Assembly: GCF_047675955.1 (NCBI RefSeq)
Contig: NC_132915.1
Coordinates: forward strand, 1,959,374-2,023,373
Direction: 5' to 3'
From: Chlorocebus sabaeus
Lineage: Eukaryota > Chordata > Mammalia > Primates > Cercopithecidae
DNA: 64,000 bases
The notes under the pieces are model-generated. The model was given only the letters and a program-made list of their open reading frames with translations. It did not search any database and was not told the DNA's origin. This document shows, piece after piece, positions 23,948-36,389 of the stretch (its first letter is position 1; every line of letters begins with the position of its first letter). Position numbers and translations under genes: made by a program.

Positions 23948-23953
23948 TTTAAT
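23948..23953 (-). terminator. CDC14B: Candidate distal poly(A) signal, CDC14B
   Basis: ATTAAA on the - strand (TTTAAT on +), with U- and GU-rich sequence just downstream (gcctttttgttcactgtg). The repeat-free AT-rich stretch ends near here. A second ATTAAA lies at 24228-24233. Confidence 0.4.
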
Positions 23954-26387
23954 TACATGATTGTAATTATACAATTTCCACTATTCGATATTTTGTATAA
24001 AACCAGTTACAACTCACAAGATTTTCCAATGTGACAATATGTATCAAACTACACACATATGCAAAGTTTACAGGCCATTAGGAAGCTTTATCTTAAAAAT
24101 ACCTTCAGGAAATAAACATTCATTCAACCAGTTCTCTTGGCTTTAAAAAATATGATTAGAAATATACACTGTAAAAAAAAAATCAAGACAATGATTGATC
24201 ACTACTGATCAGTTACGTTTTAAAACTTTTAATAATCTGTACATGAGTGCAGGTTAGATAAAAGTCTGCAAATTATTAATAGAAAACTGCAGTACTCTCA
24301 TTGGATGAACATGTCTGCTGACAATTCTACCAGGTAATTAAGGAGGTAATTTCCTACACAGTATAGGTGAATTGTCCAGTCTTTAAACACATCTGGAGTC
24401 GTCTCCGCTCAGTGACGTGGAGAATACCCTGATGTGGGGAAACGGAAGGGCAGCAGCAGCCTTTCCAGGGCAGTTTCAGCGGGAGAGAACATTTCAAGGA
24501 ACAATAAAATAGGTTTTAAAAGTTGCTTTTGATGAGCACTGCTTTCCAAAATGCAATAATGATTCTTTTTTTTAATGTAGAAAGAGAAGCCATGTTAAGA
24601 ACAGACATCCAATGAGTGCACTGCCTCTGTGGCTCCACGGTGACGGGAAAAGGGAAAGCCTCGGGACAGTCCTCGGGCCACGCACAAGCCCAGGCCATCG
24701 GGCCAGTGGGCACACTGGCCTCATGACAATGCTTGGGAACTCCTCTAAAACTTGCCTAGGCCCAAGAGAGAGGTAGCAATCACCCTGTGAGAGGGCTGGA
24801 GGGGAGGGGAGGAAGGAGGTAGGGGGCAGGCTCGGGGCATCAAGCTCAGAACGGGGGAGTTCTGAGGCCGGCAGAGCCCTGCCGTGTGCTGCCGGGAAGC
24901 ACTGGCCACGCCAGGCCATTCTGCTCTCGCGAGGCGCTGCTCCCCACCAAGTTCTATAAAAAGCCAAGTCCGTCCGTACTTCTAGGAACCCAGTTTTGCA
25001 GATGCTCTTCCTCCGGACCGTCCCTGACTCTTGATAATTTTGAGTCCCCAGAAAGCTTCAAGGGCACCTAAAAATATGCACTTCTAATTTTAATTCCATT
25101 GCAAACTGTCCCGGTGTACTTTCAGGGCTATTTAAGGCTGTTAAGTTAAGGGAATCTCTCCATCAGACAGACACAGTTTCATGTTCCATAGCAACAAGGT
25201 CTTCTGTAACAAGGACTCTAAGTCAGAATCCCAGAAGATTCTAGGTGTTTGTGGTTTCAGTTGGGGATGAGGGGAAGCATCCACTCTCATTCATAGCAGG
25301 AAGAACTTTCCATCCCTCAGACCGACACTTCCTGGATTCTAGAGACAGTCCCCATAAGTGTAACACTTGCTATGCACACCTTCCCGAGTCATTTGGTTAT
25401 TACAAGGAATGCTTCTTCACCAAATCACAAGTTTTCTATGACTAATTTCAGTGAACCAGTTAAATAGAAGGATTTTTAGAAACAGCCACAGTGATAGCAA
25501 TTATAGGTGGAAACTTGAGCAGGCAACATGAAGACGCAGTTTATAAAATGAAAAAGGACTGTGGTTCCGCGGACACCCTTCCTTTTCTTGGACGAAACAC
25601 CAGGAGGCGCGTCCGCCGTGAGGGAGACAGTACTCACAAGAGCTGTGGCGCCTACATTTACTTGTTCTGGTGGGACGAAAAGCCAAACTAAGAAGGGATC
25701 AGATGGAAGCGCGATTTTCACAACTACCTGGATTATTATTTATGGAGCGGATGGCCTTAAAAAGGGTAAGGGGAAGAAGAGGTGCCCTGAGAATTCAATG
25801 CTTTATGCATGGCACAGTTTGAATATTTATATTGTCTCAGCTCAAAACAGCAAAAGGAATGTACCTCCTCCCACCCACATCTTATTGAAGAGTGGTCTTC
25901 CCACAGCCAAGTGGGTCTTTGTGCCTATTCATTTCCAGGGACAGAAAGCCACTGTTTTTCTGTGATCCAGTCCCCAGTGTTTAGAAGCTGGCCTGACCCC
26001 ACCCCATAGTGCCTGGCGGGGAAAGAGTCGCTTGTTTGGCTGAGAACACGGCATCTTCCGTCTCTCCTGATGCCGGTTATTTTCACACTTTCTTCCAAGA
26101 AAGTGCACCAAAATGGAGGCACTGCCTTTCCATTCCTTTCTGCATTAAAGACTTTAACTTGTTTCTTCCAACTGCTTTAATTTCTTGAAGTTTTGTGAAA
26201 AAGGCAGCTTCGTAAAATGGAGTTGCCTACTAGACCTGGCGCACGCCTTGTGGCTTAGGAGAGCGTTTGCTTCTTACTGCTGTCAACATCTCGGCCCTCC
26301 GTGCTCCCAGCACAGGCAAAAATGGGTTAACAATCATTAAACTACCCACTGCTTGTGGAAGGAACTGAGGTGAGTACTAAATATTCT

Positions 26388-26393
26388 TTTATT
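26388..26393 (-). terminator. CDC14B: Candidate proximal poly(A) signal, CDC14B
   Basis: Canonical AATAAA on the - strand (TTTATT on +), about 1.16 kb past the CDC14B stop and inside the repeat-free UTR. It is the only canonical hexamer I found between the stop and 23925. Confidence 0.4.
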
Positions 26394-27551
26394 TTGGGCC
26401 CCCGCCCCCTTTTTTTTTTAAGCAGCAAATCAATTCTGTTTCTGTGACTGCTTCATGGCACTGACTCTGCTGTGTTCCAGTAGGGTGGGGGAGAAGGCGC
26501 TCTGCAGAGTTACTGGTTGTGTTCCCTAACCAAAGGCAACAGTGAGATCCAGAAGCAGATCATCGTCACTGAGATCGCAGGCCGCGTCAATGGCCTTAGG
26601 CTGATCTCATAAGGAAAAAAAAAAAAATCCAATGTTACAGAGAAGGACTCTAAAAAAGCGGTAACTTTTTTTAAGCCGACATTATTTGGGATTGCTGTTT
26701 CCAAGGGGAATAACTGACAGTGTGTTTCTTCCATGCAAGGAAGGAAATATGATTTTAATTTGTATGACTGGCAACCAAACAATGGGCAACGTCCCAGTTC
26801 TTCAGTCCCTAAAGGACAGAAAAAGCAATGACTTGCAACATCTTCCAGCTCTGAAGTCAGTTTCTCCTCCTGAGTCTTCTAAAGCTACCATTAATATTCT
26901 CTTGCAAGTTTTAGGTTACCAAGATACCACCTGGTCTTACAACGTGCAACAGTATTTAAATGTGGTTTTCACAGATTCTTGTTAATAAAGCACTCTTTGG
27001 TGGAAGACAAGCAGCTTGGGTACTTAACAGAGTTAACATTACAACAGTATTACAAATAGGTGAAGATGATTAAGCCAAATAGTATCAAATTACAGAAAGT
27101 ACCATCTCAGTAATGCCTTTTGTATCTTTATAAATTTTGACACAGGGTCACAAGGTGAACAGAAAATAAATACATAAAAAACCTCCATCAGATCCTCAAT
27201 TCTTCTGAAGGCCAGCAACTACAATGATTGCCATCACAGAGACACACGTGCACCACAGAGCAGCCAGCTCCCTGGGAACCAGAGGGCTTGGGTATTTACA
27301 CCTGAGACTAAATTTACAACAGCATTTTTGTCGTTCAGCTTGAGAGCTGGGCCCTTCTCTGAGTCATTCGCTTGCACCCAAACTCAAAGTTCATTATTGA
27401 AACTCCAGCGGACACTTTCTCCATTGATCAACTTCTTAGGTGGAAAGCAACTAAGGCTTTTGCAATTTTGTTTTGTTTTCAAATTGTGCTAATTTCTGCT
27501 GCAGTTTTCAGTTCCTAGAGTCTTCCTTCAGCTCTGGTCACAGGTTTTTAC

Positions 27552-27588
27552 TTAACGCAAGACTGTTTTAGTCCTTGAAATGGAGAGA
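27552..27588 (-). CDS. CDC14B: CDC14B last coding exon with stop
   Basis: After a strong polypyrimidine tract (ttttttttccccgtag on the - strand), one base completes Ser487, then LSISRTKTVLR and a TAA at 27552-27554 follow. This is the C-terminus of the 459- and 498-residue isoforms. Skipping the cassette exon makes the junction Thr-Leu-Ser instead of Lys-Ser-Leu-Ser. The 3' UTR follows without a break. Confidence 0.95.
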
Positions 27589-28686
27589 CTACGGGGAAAA
27601 AAAAGGATTTTTACCGTGAAGTTTCCACAGCGTCCAGAGGCAGTTATCAAAGACAAGGAGGGCAACATAATAAAAGTGCTGACATGCTAAAAAGTATACG
27701 CTTGCTGTGAGTTTCTAATGACAAATACTTTGGAGAAGACAACACAATATCAACCACAAAGGAAAGACAAACAGGAGAAAGGCAGGGCAGAAAAAGGTTC
27801 AGTTCTGCAAAAAATAGAAATTTATAAAAACCAATACAAGTAAATAAAAATCATAAAAGACGGACGGGCAGAGAGGCAGCAGGGCCAGGAAAGTACCATG
27901 ATGCCGCCAGGGGCACGTGCTGCAAAGCACTCGTTCTCCTTCCTTCCCTCTGAGGAACCAGGCTGTGGGAGGAGCAGGCAGAATGAAAAGACAGAGAACT
28001 GTTACTGGGTTATTTCAAAAGCCAGAATCTGGTCACAGAAAAAGCTCTGGCACCTAAGCGGTTTCCAGCGCCGCCAAGCACAGGAGACACCCCACGGGCC
28101 ACCTGCCTCCGCACTCCACAATTCTCCTCCTGCCTCTCTTCTCTCCTTCCCCAGTTTATGACGCTACACTTTCAGGTCAATAACAACTTTCAGAAAACGA
28201 AACCAAAAGAAGAGTCAGAAAAACCACTTCCAATCTGGAGGGGCCCCTCGCCCGATGCTGCTGCTGTGCTCTTCAAGGAGGAGTGTTTGAATCAATTGTT
28301 TCATTTTCAGAGATCCCAACAGAGCACTGAGCCAAAAGATCCAGGTCAGCTAGTGAGACAAGTGGGAAGATATCTGGAATTTCAAAGGATCACTAATATT
28401 TTTAAAGACTGGAGAGAAACAGCATTTTACCAAGAAACATTTAGAGACAACCTTCTGGGACTCCTCTCCTGATGGACTTTGGAGACAACAGCAGTAGCCA
28501 AAAGTTAACGCCCAGAAGCAATGGAACAGCCACCCAGATCTGAGGCTCTGAGGGTCAAGAGGCGGTGGCAAGTGTGACACGGGCCAAGCCACCCGAGAAC
28601 ACTGAAGAAGTCAGAGGTCCTAGATGCAGCTGCTCCCAACTGAAGGGCTCCTGAAAACATTTGTGGTTTTAGAGGCTAAGGAAAGA

Positions 28687-29000
28687 GGCCGGGCGCGGTG
28701 CCTCACACTTGTAATCCCAGGACTTTGAGAGGCCGAGGCAGGTGGATCACCTGAGGTTAGGAGTTCAAGACCAGCCTGGCCAACATGGTGAAACCTCATC
28801 TCTACTGAAAATACAGAAAAAAAATGTTTAGCCAGGCGTGGTAGTGCACACCTGTATTCCCTAGCCATGCAGGAGGCTGAGGCAGGAGAATCGCTTAAAC
28901 CTGGGAGGTGGAGGTTGTAGTGAGCTGAGATCGCACCATGGCACTCCAGCCTGGGTGACAGAGAGAGACACTGTCTCATTTAAAAAAAAAAAAAAAAAAA
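28687..29000 (+). mobile_element. Alu (AluS-like) with clear target duplication
   Basis: Full-length + strand Alu flanked by perfect 16-bp repeats agaggctaaggaaaga at 28671-28686 and 29001-29016. Confidence 0.97.
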
Positions 29001-30795
29001 AGAGGCTAAGGAAAGAAGCTGAACATTTCTCTCCCCAACCCCCGCAACATGAAGAATTAGGTACAGAGCACCCCAAAGTCCAGACCTTAGGTTTGGTTTG
29101 GCAGCTGCAGCAGAAAGTGATGGCTCCCAGTGATGCAACTCAAGAGTTAAAGTAACTTGTACATGACGGTTTCTTAGAAAATGAATGAGGTTATCATTTT
29201 AAAAAAAGAGCCTGCCCAAAAGAAACTGCATAAGCTAACAAACGCACACCGGCGGAAGGGCTGCATGAAGACATGAGTGAATGCGAGCAAATGGCGTGGC
29301 TGCAGGCTCTCACTCGGAGCACGATGAAATTTCCAAGACTGTTCTAAGACAGCTCTTCACAGAGGTCACATGAGAACACTGAAAACAGGCCAATTCAACG
29401 GAGCCAATTATTCACTGGATTTATTAATTCTTAAAAGAGAAAGGTTAGCATGGATTTCTAGCTCTAACAGGGAGTGGGAAGTGGAGAAGCTCACTCACCT
29501 CCCTCTCCAGACTCGGGGAAGGGAAGGAGAAGGTGCCACAGAGAGCCCTGGCAGGACCGAGGGCCACACCGGCTGCCTGGCGGCCGTCCCAGACCTGTGG
29601 CCACATGAAATTTAGGTTTCGATGGGGCACAGCTTCAAGTGGATACACGAGGGGATAGTCATCTTCTGTGAGAAACTGCGGCACCTTTTCCCAAAGACAA
29701 ATAGTGAAGACATCACTCCTATTTTTTCAGCTGCTGCAAGTAATTGCTCTTTTGACGTTTTTGAAAAAGTTCCCCAAAGCTGAAGAGCCTCTCAGTAAAC
29801 CCAAAAATCAAAAGTGCCAATGAAGTACAAAGCGAGTTTGGGTGGAGTCTTCAGCCTGGATGGCAAGGAACATGAAAATGGCAGGTCAAGTTCCTATGCA
29901 CCACAGAGATGATGACAAACCAGTAGGAACTGGCGACCCTGGTGCCTTGCAGGTAGGGATGAAAGGACCCCAAAAGGGTGCTCTATTTTCTTCTACTGCT
30001 GTTTAAAGATTTCACTCAATACTTTAAATTTATTCAAATTTAGCTCATACTATTGTGCCCAGAATCAGACCATGCACCAACATACTAACTCCCTCATTAC
30101 CCTCCAACCAGAAATGAATATGATTCAGTAGGATATTATGAACAATATTCAGTAGGGTAAAAGCTCCAGGCTACAGCGTGGCTGACTCCAATTCTTAAAA
30201 ACTATACATAATTTATTTGCTTTTTTTTTTTTGTAAGCTGCAGGTGGATAACAGGTAAGGTGATGTGAACACAGGCCGAAGCCCCAAAAGAGGCACAAAG
30301 AAAGAACCCGCTTAGAGGAAGGTAAGCCCCAGTTAATCCTCACTGTTAGGCTCCTTTTGCTCTCCACATCATCTCTGAAAGTCCGTTCTGGAATTTAAAG
30401 GAAGTCGTTTTGGTTTTCAGAACTATCCAAAATTGCTGGAAACTGCTTTGGGCCATTTCAACATTCAGTCCAGATCACTGGCTCTGAAATCTCCCTTAGG
30501 ACCCTCATATCACCCCTGCCAGGGGCCTCAGGCAGACACTTGCTGCAACCAGGAACCACTTCTCCAGAGAGGCAGGAGTTCAGGTCACCGGAGTGACATG
30601 GAAACGCAACAAGACCTAGATAGAAAAACAGAAGCAAGGCCAGCCCTTCCTCCCTCAAAGGAAGATGGTATGACCTGGCAAGCACTAGCCAGGCTCCCGG
30701 ACTCTACTCCTCTGTAACCTAAAAAGCATAATCTAAAAAAGCAAACAGCAGAATTAAATGTGCAAGACACACTAGGCTGTAATAAAAACCTGAGC

Positions 30796-31096
30796 GGCCA
30801 GGCGCGGTGGCTCATGCCTGTAATCCCAGTACTTTGGGAGGCTGAGGTAGGTGGGTCATTTGAGATCAGGAGTTTGAGATCAGCCTGGCCAAAATGGTGA
30901 AACCCCATCTCTACCAAAAATACAAAAATTAGCCAGGTGTGGTCGTACATGCCACCCACAAGTAGTAATCCTAGCTACTTGGGAGGATGAGGCAGGAGAA
31001 TGGTTTGAACCCGGAAGGCGAAGGTTGTAGTGAGCCGAGATAACACTATTGCACTCCAGCCTGGGCAATTCCATGTCAAAGAGAGAAAAAAAAAAA
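30796..31096 (+). mobile_element. Alu (AluS-like)
   Basis: Full-length + strand Alu with an 11-nt insertion near the middle (catgccacccacaagtag) and an A-rich tail. Confidence 0.93.
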
Positions 31097-31197
31097 GCCC
31101 GAGTACTCATGCACTCAATACCTAAAAAGGATACGCCCCTTCAAGACATGTCAAAATTAACTAATTAACTGTCATCAATGATAGGCTTTTTATTTGA

Positions 31198-31493
31198 TTT
31201 TTTTTTTTTTTTTGAGACGGAGTCTTGCTCTGTCACCCGGGCTGGGGTGCAATGGCGTAATCTCAGCTCATTGTAAGCTCTGCCTCCGAAGTTCAAGTGA
31301 TTCTCCAGCCTCAGCCTCCAGAGTAGCTGGGATTACAGGCACCCGCCACTGCACCCAGCTAATTTTTGTATTTTTAGTAGAGACGAGGTTTCACCATCTT
31401 GGCCAGGCTGGTCTTGAACTCCTGACCTCATGATCTACCTGCCTTGGCCTCCCAAAGTGCTGGGATTACAGGCATGAGCCACTGCACCTGGCC
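31198..31493 (-). mobile_element. Alu (AluS-like)
   Basis: Full-length antisense Alu, about 100 bp from the + strand Alu on its left, so the two form an inverted pair. Confidence 0.95.
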
Positions 31494-31790
31494 TGAATTA
31501 ATAGTTTGGCTCACCTAAAAGCGTCAGTTAAAACACTCCCATTTCCCTTCATTTATTGTAGAAAAATTGGAAAATAAGATGATAAAAAAGAAAAAAAAAT
31601 CCCCACTGTCCCACCAACCAGAACTTTTATTAGTATCATAGCATATTTTTCCTTTGTCTTATTTCTATACATATATAGACACTTATTCATCTATAAATAC
31701 AGATGTATTGTAGGTACATAAATATTTATACATCTTTATATTTCTATACATACATAGTATACTTACAAAATTAGAGTCATACTTCAGAAT

Positions 31791-32084
31791 TTTTTTTTTT
31801 TTGAGACAGAGTCTCGCTCTTTCACCTAGGCTGGAGTGCAGTGGCGCGATCTCGGCTCACTGCAACCTCCGCCTCCCATGTTTAAGCAATTCTCCTGCCT
31901 CAGCCTCCCAAGTAGCTGGGACCACAGGTGCCCGCCACCACGCCCGGCTAATTTTTGTATTTTTAGTAGAGACGATGTTTCACCATGTTGGCCAGGCTGG
32001 TCTCGAACTCCTGACCTCAAGTGATCCACCCACCTTGGCTTCCCAAAGTGCTGGGATTACAGGCGAGAGCCACTGCGCCCGGCC
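31791..32084 (-). mobile_element. Alu (AluS-like)
   Basis: Full-length antisense Alu flanked by acttc(a/c)gaatt repeats. Confidence 0.95.
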
Positions 32085-33408
32085 CTTACTTCCGAATTCT
32101 TATGCATGGCTCTCTTCACTCATTGCTTTGTGCACTAAACTGTATGACTCCCAATTCATTTGGCATAATGTAACAATCTTGAGCCTATTTCCTGTTTCTC
32201 ACTGTTATAGATAACACTCCGCCGTTGTTCCAATGTACCTAAATCTTTGACCTTTGGTCAGTATTTCTCTAATATTCTTCTCAAGTAGAATCAAAGAGTA
32301 AAGAAATAGGAATATTTGGTACATTTCTAATGAAAAATTTTAAATCCTGGAATCATGAGTCAGTGCCTGACAGTCCTCAAATCCTCATGCCGGGGCACTG
32401 CTGCGTCCTCATGTGAGTGTAAGTGTGCAGTAAGGCTGTACGAAACAGACAGTGACGAGGAAACACGGCAGAGCTGAACGAGTCCTCCAAATGCAAAGCA
32501 CACAGAGCTCCCAGCTCTGCCAAGGGTCCCTCGGGAAACTGGCTGCTTTGCACTGGGGACTAATTTCACACCGATAAGGCCCCGAGGCCCAAAGCCTCAG
32601 ATACACAGGGCAGGGAAGCCGAAGAGAAGCGGGGCACATGTGCAGGACATTTTAAAGTCTGGTTCTGATTATCTTCAGGTCGCTCACATCTGTTAGAAGA
32701 GATCGTTTTTACCAGGAGAACAGAAACAGGGCTCCATGGGCAGCCAACACCAGGCAAAGATGAAAAGATGCCCCCTTCTACTCCTGAGCCATCTATCCCC
32801 ACTTCCACTCCTGGGCTATCTATTCTCTCCTCAGATGGGATCTGTCATCAGAAAACTTTAAAAATGACATGTCTACTTCATGAGAAATATCCAAAGACAA
32901 CAGAGTCACCGACGTGGTCACAGAACACATTGGTTTTGAGAAATTTTGCCTCCACTTACTGAAGACAGTGCAAGAACTAGTGCCTCGGGTGTGGGCTGTG
33001 GCCAAGAGGACAAAGAGTCACTAGGCAGAGAAGGATCCTCAAACTCTCTAGAGTTATCCCACGTCCACCATCACACTCATTTCAGCTAATCGTCCAGCAA
33101 TGATGCTGTGTCTGATATGCACCTAGAATGATGTCCTCCACGTCCTGACAGCCAGCTTTGGAAATTCTTAATTTAAAAACTTTCCCATATCATGACCCAG
33201 AGACCATATTTCCAGTGTCGAGAATTACTTCTGAAATACAAAACAAAAGCCTACATTAAAATGGTCCAGATTTTCTTAGATAATGAACAAGTAACACACA
33301 GACTCTACTTTCTCCTAATTTCATGTCAATCTTCAGAGGTAGGGTCCAAATATTAAACTGGAAAGCCAATGCTTGCAACTTTTCAGAAGAGTAGGATTCT
33401 TTTCTCAC

Positions 33409-33525
33409 CTTTTAACACTGCTTTTCCTTGAAGCAGATCTGGTGGTTCTTTTAGTAATGCCTGCACTGCCAGAAATGTTAGGTTCAGATGTTTTACAGCT
33501 CTGAACACTGGATTGAAGAATTACT
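33409..33525 (-). CDS. CDC14B: CDC14B 117-nt cassette exon, residues 448-487
   Basis: This exon encodes [20 protein letters not shown] and [18 protein letters not shown] with a split codon at each end. The acceptor is tattttcag and the donor GTGAGA. It enters and leaves in the same phase, so skipping removes exactly 39 codons and keeps frame. The known CDC14B isoforms of 498 and 459 residues differ by 39, so this is very probably the alternative exon. The peptide is rich in Ser, Thr, Arg and Lys. Confidence 0.95.
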
Positions 33526-34330
33526 CTGAAAATAGTTGGAAAAAAATAAGATTACATTCACTGAAACCATTTGCAAATACTTGACAGAGGAAAGTATTTT
33601 TGCACTTTAGTGCAAATTATCTTGAGAATTGAGAGGATTTTCCATCAACACATTTACCAAAAAAAGGTGAAACACATTTTTACATCAAGGCCTTTTAAAA
33701 TGAAGCATCTCATTTCTCTTTGAAGGCTACACAAAGATAACCGGAGGGCTTTGCTTCTGGAAGGTGAATGACTTGGGATTTTAAGCAATTCCTACACCAA
33801 AGAAATTCAGCCAAACAAATCTTTCTGCCCAACAAAAGTAAAAGCAGCTTCTCAGACTTTCAGTCATGAAACAAGACACCATTAAGAAGCCCAAATTCTA
33901 AAGAATAGGAACATAAATTCAGGAAATAACTATACAATATTTACTCTTCAAAGCTGTAAGTATGGGTAATAATCCACTAAATCAATACTAATTTTATGTA
34001 ACATTTCAAAATTTTAGAAAGTGTTTAAGCAAAATATGAGTTTCGTCTGGATTATAACACTAAATCTCCAAGTGCCACTAAAATGAAAGTGAAAACACTT
34101 AAATTTTGTAAAGCTTGCCTTAATTAAACTCTAAAAAGCTTGCAAAACTGCTGCCTATGAGAGTAGACTGCCCAGTAGGAAGTACACGATGAATCAGAAA
34201 AGAACACCTGGAAATAAAGGCCACATGGAATGTCCTTTTAGAGGCAGATGGTCCTCTGACTTTTTTTTCTTTAAATTGTCATAGGGAAAATAGCAGAAGA
34301 CATCAAAAGATTTTATATGCTTTTCTTTTC

Positions 34331-34633
34331 TTTTTTTTTTTTTTTTTTTTTGAGACAGAGTCTTGCTCTGTTGTCCAGGCTGGAGTGCAGTGGTGTAATC
34401 TCAGCTCACTGCAACCTCCGCCTCCCAGGTTCAAACGATCCTCCTGCCTCAGCCTCCTGAGTAGCTGGGACCATGGGCGCCCACAACCTCACCTGGCTAA
34501 TTTTTGTATTTTTAGTAAAGATGAGGTTTTGCCATGTTGGCCAAGCTGGTCTCGAACTCCTGACCTCAGGTGATCTGCCCATCTCAGCCTCCCAAAGTGC
34601 TGGGATTACAGGTGTGAGCCACCACGCCAGGCC
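34331..34633 (-). mobile_element. Alu (AluS-like)
   Basis: Full-length antisense Alu with a long poly(T), flanked by tatatgc on both sides. Confidence 0.95.
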
Positions 34634-35011
34634 TATATGCAACTCTTTTCTTCAAGAGATAATCAATGACAAACTAAACACATATACACACATTTATAGA
34701 TACCAACTTTTACTTTTCTGAAAGAGAAAACACTGACTTAACAAGCTTTCTTCTCTCCTATTCAAACATAAAGGTGAGAAAGCCAGTAACAACTTATGAG
34801 AACCCAGCTCAAAAGAGTAAAAAGGAACCATTACGAGTGAGCATCCTACCTCACAGACCTCAGCTACCACCATGCCGGCTAATATACCAATGACAGGGCC
34901 TTAAAATATGCTAAGATTAATACATTTCTACAACCTTAGCATCACCCAAACCAAAGCATATCCAACACTTGGTGAAGTGCTAAACGTCTCATCACTGAAA
35001 AAGCAACAAGA

Positions 35012-35301
35012 GGCTGGGCGTGGCGGCTCATGCCTGTAATCCCAGCACTTTGAGAGGCCAAGGCGGGTGGATCACAAGGTCAGGAGTTCAAGACCAGCCT
35101 GGCCAAGATGGTGAAACCCTGTCTCTACTAAAAATACAAAAATTAGCCGGGTGTGGTGGCGGGTGCCTATAATTCCAGCTACTCAGGTGGCTGAGGCAGG
35201 AGAACTGCTTGAACGTGGGCAGCAGAGGTTGCAGTGAGCCAAGATCGCACCACTGCACTCCAGCCTGGGCCAAAGAGCGAGATTCCATCTCAAAAAAAAA
35301 A
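35012..35301 (+). mobile_element. Alu (AluS-like)
   Basis: Full-length + strand Alu flanked by gcaacaagag / gcaaccagag. Confidence 0.95.
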
Positions 35302-35434
35302 GGCAACCAGAGCAGAACCTGGAGCTTGTCTGGGCCAGCGGTCCCAAGCCTTTTGGGGAGAAGGGGGGCAGTTTTCCTCACTGTTTCACTTTACTCATGC
35401 AGGATTTCTGAGGGCCCCTTGAAACTAGCTTTCT

Positions 35435-35730
35435 GGCCGGGTGCGGTGGCTCAAGCCTGTAATCCCAGCACTTTGGGAAGCCAAGACGGGTGGATCATGA
35501 GGTCAGGAGATCGAGACCATCCTGGCTAACCTGGTGAAACCCCGTCTCTACTAAAAAATACAAAAAACTAGCCGGGCGAGGTGGCGGCGCCTGTAGTCCC
35601 AGCTACTCAGGAGGCTGAGGCAGGAGAATGGCGGGAACCCAGGAGGCGGAGCTTGCAGTGAGCCGAGATAGTGCCACTGCACTCCAGCCAAGGGGACAGA
35701 GCAAGACTCCATCTCAAAAAAAAAAAAAAA
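35435..35730 (+). mobile_element. AluYR-like young element
   Basis: Near-consensus Alu with aaaaaactagccgggcgag, a cercopithecid marker. Perfect 14-bp target duplications gaaactagctttct lie at 35421-35434 and 35731-35744. Probably absent from hominoids. Confidence 0.95.
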
Positions 35731-35853
35731 GAAACTAGCTTTCTGTCTCACAGGGGGACGTGAATCCTGTTTAAATCAGCCAATGTTTGGTTCAGAAATT
35801 CTCCTAGAGTGTGATCATCTGATACGTTGCATGTTCTAATACAACAGAAAAAG

Positions 35854-36294
35854 GAGCTGGGTGTGGTGGTTTATGCCTATAATTCCAGCACTTTGGGAGA
35901 CCAAGGCAGGAGGATCACTTGAGGCCAAAAGTTGGAGACCAGCCTGGGCATTTTAAGCAATTCCTACACCAAAGAAATCCTCCAGCCAAACCAATCTTTG
36001 TGCTCAAAAGTAAAAGCAGCTTCTCACATTTTCAGTCCTGAAACAAGACACCATTAAGAAGCCCAAATTCTTAAACATAGTGAGACGTCCTCTCTACAAA
36101 ATAATAATAATAATAATAATAATAATTAGCTGGGCATGGTGGGGAGTGCCTGTGGTTCCAGCTACTTGGGAGGTTGAGGTAGGAGGATCTCCTTGACCTT
36201 GACCTCCCAGGGTCAAGACTGTAGTGAGCCATGTTTGTGTCACCGATCTCCAGCCTGGGTGATTGAGACTCTGTATTTAAAAAAAAAAAAAAAA
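35854..36294 (+). mobile_element. Alu carrying a 122-bp insert of CDC14B intron
   Basis: Old + strand Alu interrupted after agcctgggca at 35949 by 122 bp (35950-36071) that copy 33778-33899. The Alu resumes with acatagtgagacgtcctctc. Its linker holds an (AAT)n run at about 36101-36126. Confidence 0.9.
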
Positions 36295-36389
36295 AGAGTG
36301 TACGTGAAGACTTAATTGTATGATTAAAGGCAACTATTACCCTGGCTTGTGAATTCTACTTCTAAAGACAAAGGATTATTTTTAAATTC

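Larger units (their letters stand above)
23925..27551 (-). other. CDC14B: CDC14B 3' UTR, about 3.6 kb
   Basis: Between the stop and about 23925 there is no Alu or other obvious repeat, in contrast to the flanking Alu-dense DNA. This fits a constrained transcribed UTR. The far end is placed about 20 nt past an ATTAAA read on the - strand at 23948-23953. An AATAAA at 26388-26393 could give a shorter UTR of about 1.2 kb. Exact cleavage positions are inferred. Confidence 0.65.
27589..33408 (-). other. CDC14B: CDC14B intron before the last exon, 5.8 kb
   Basis: GT-AG intron with four Alus (28687, 30796, 31198 and 31791). The segments 29017-30795 and 32085-33408 look unique, apart from LINE-like AT-rich sequence around 31520-31790. 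I see no further exon. Confidence 0.85.
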
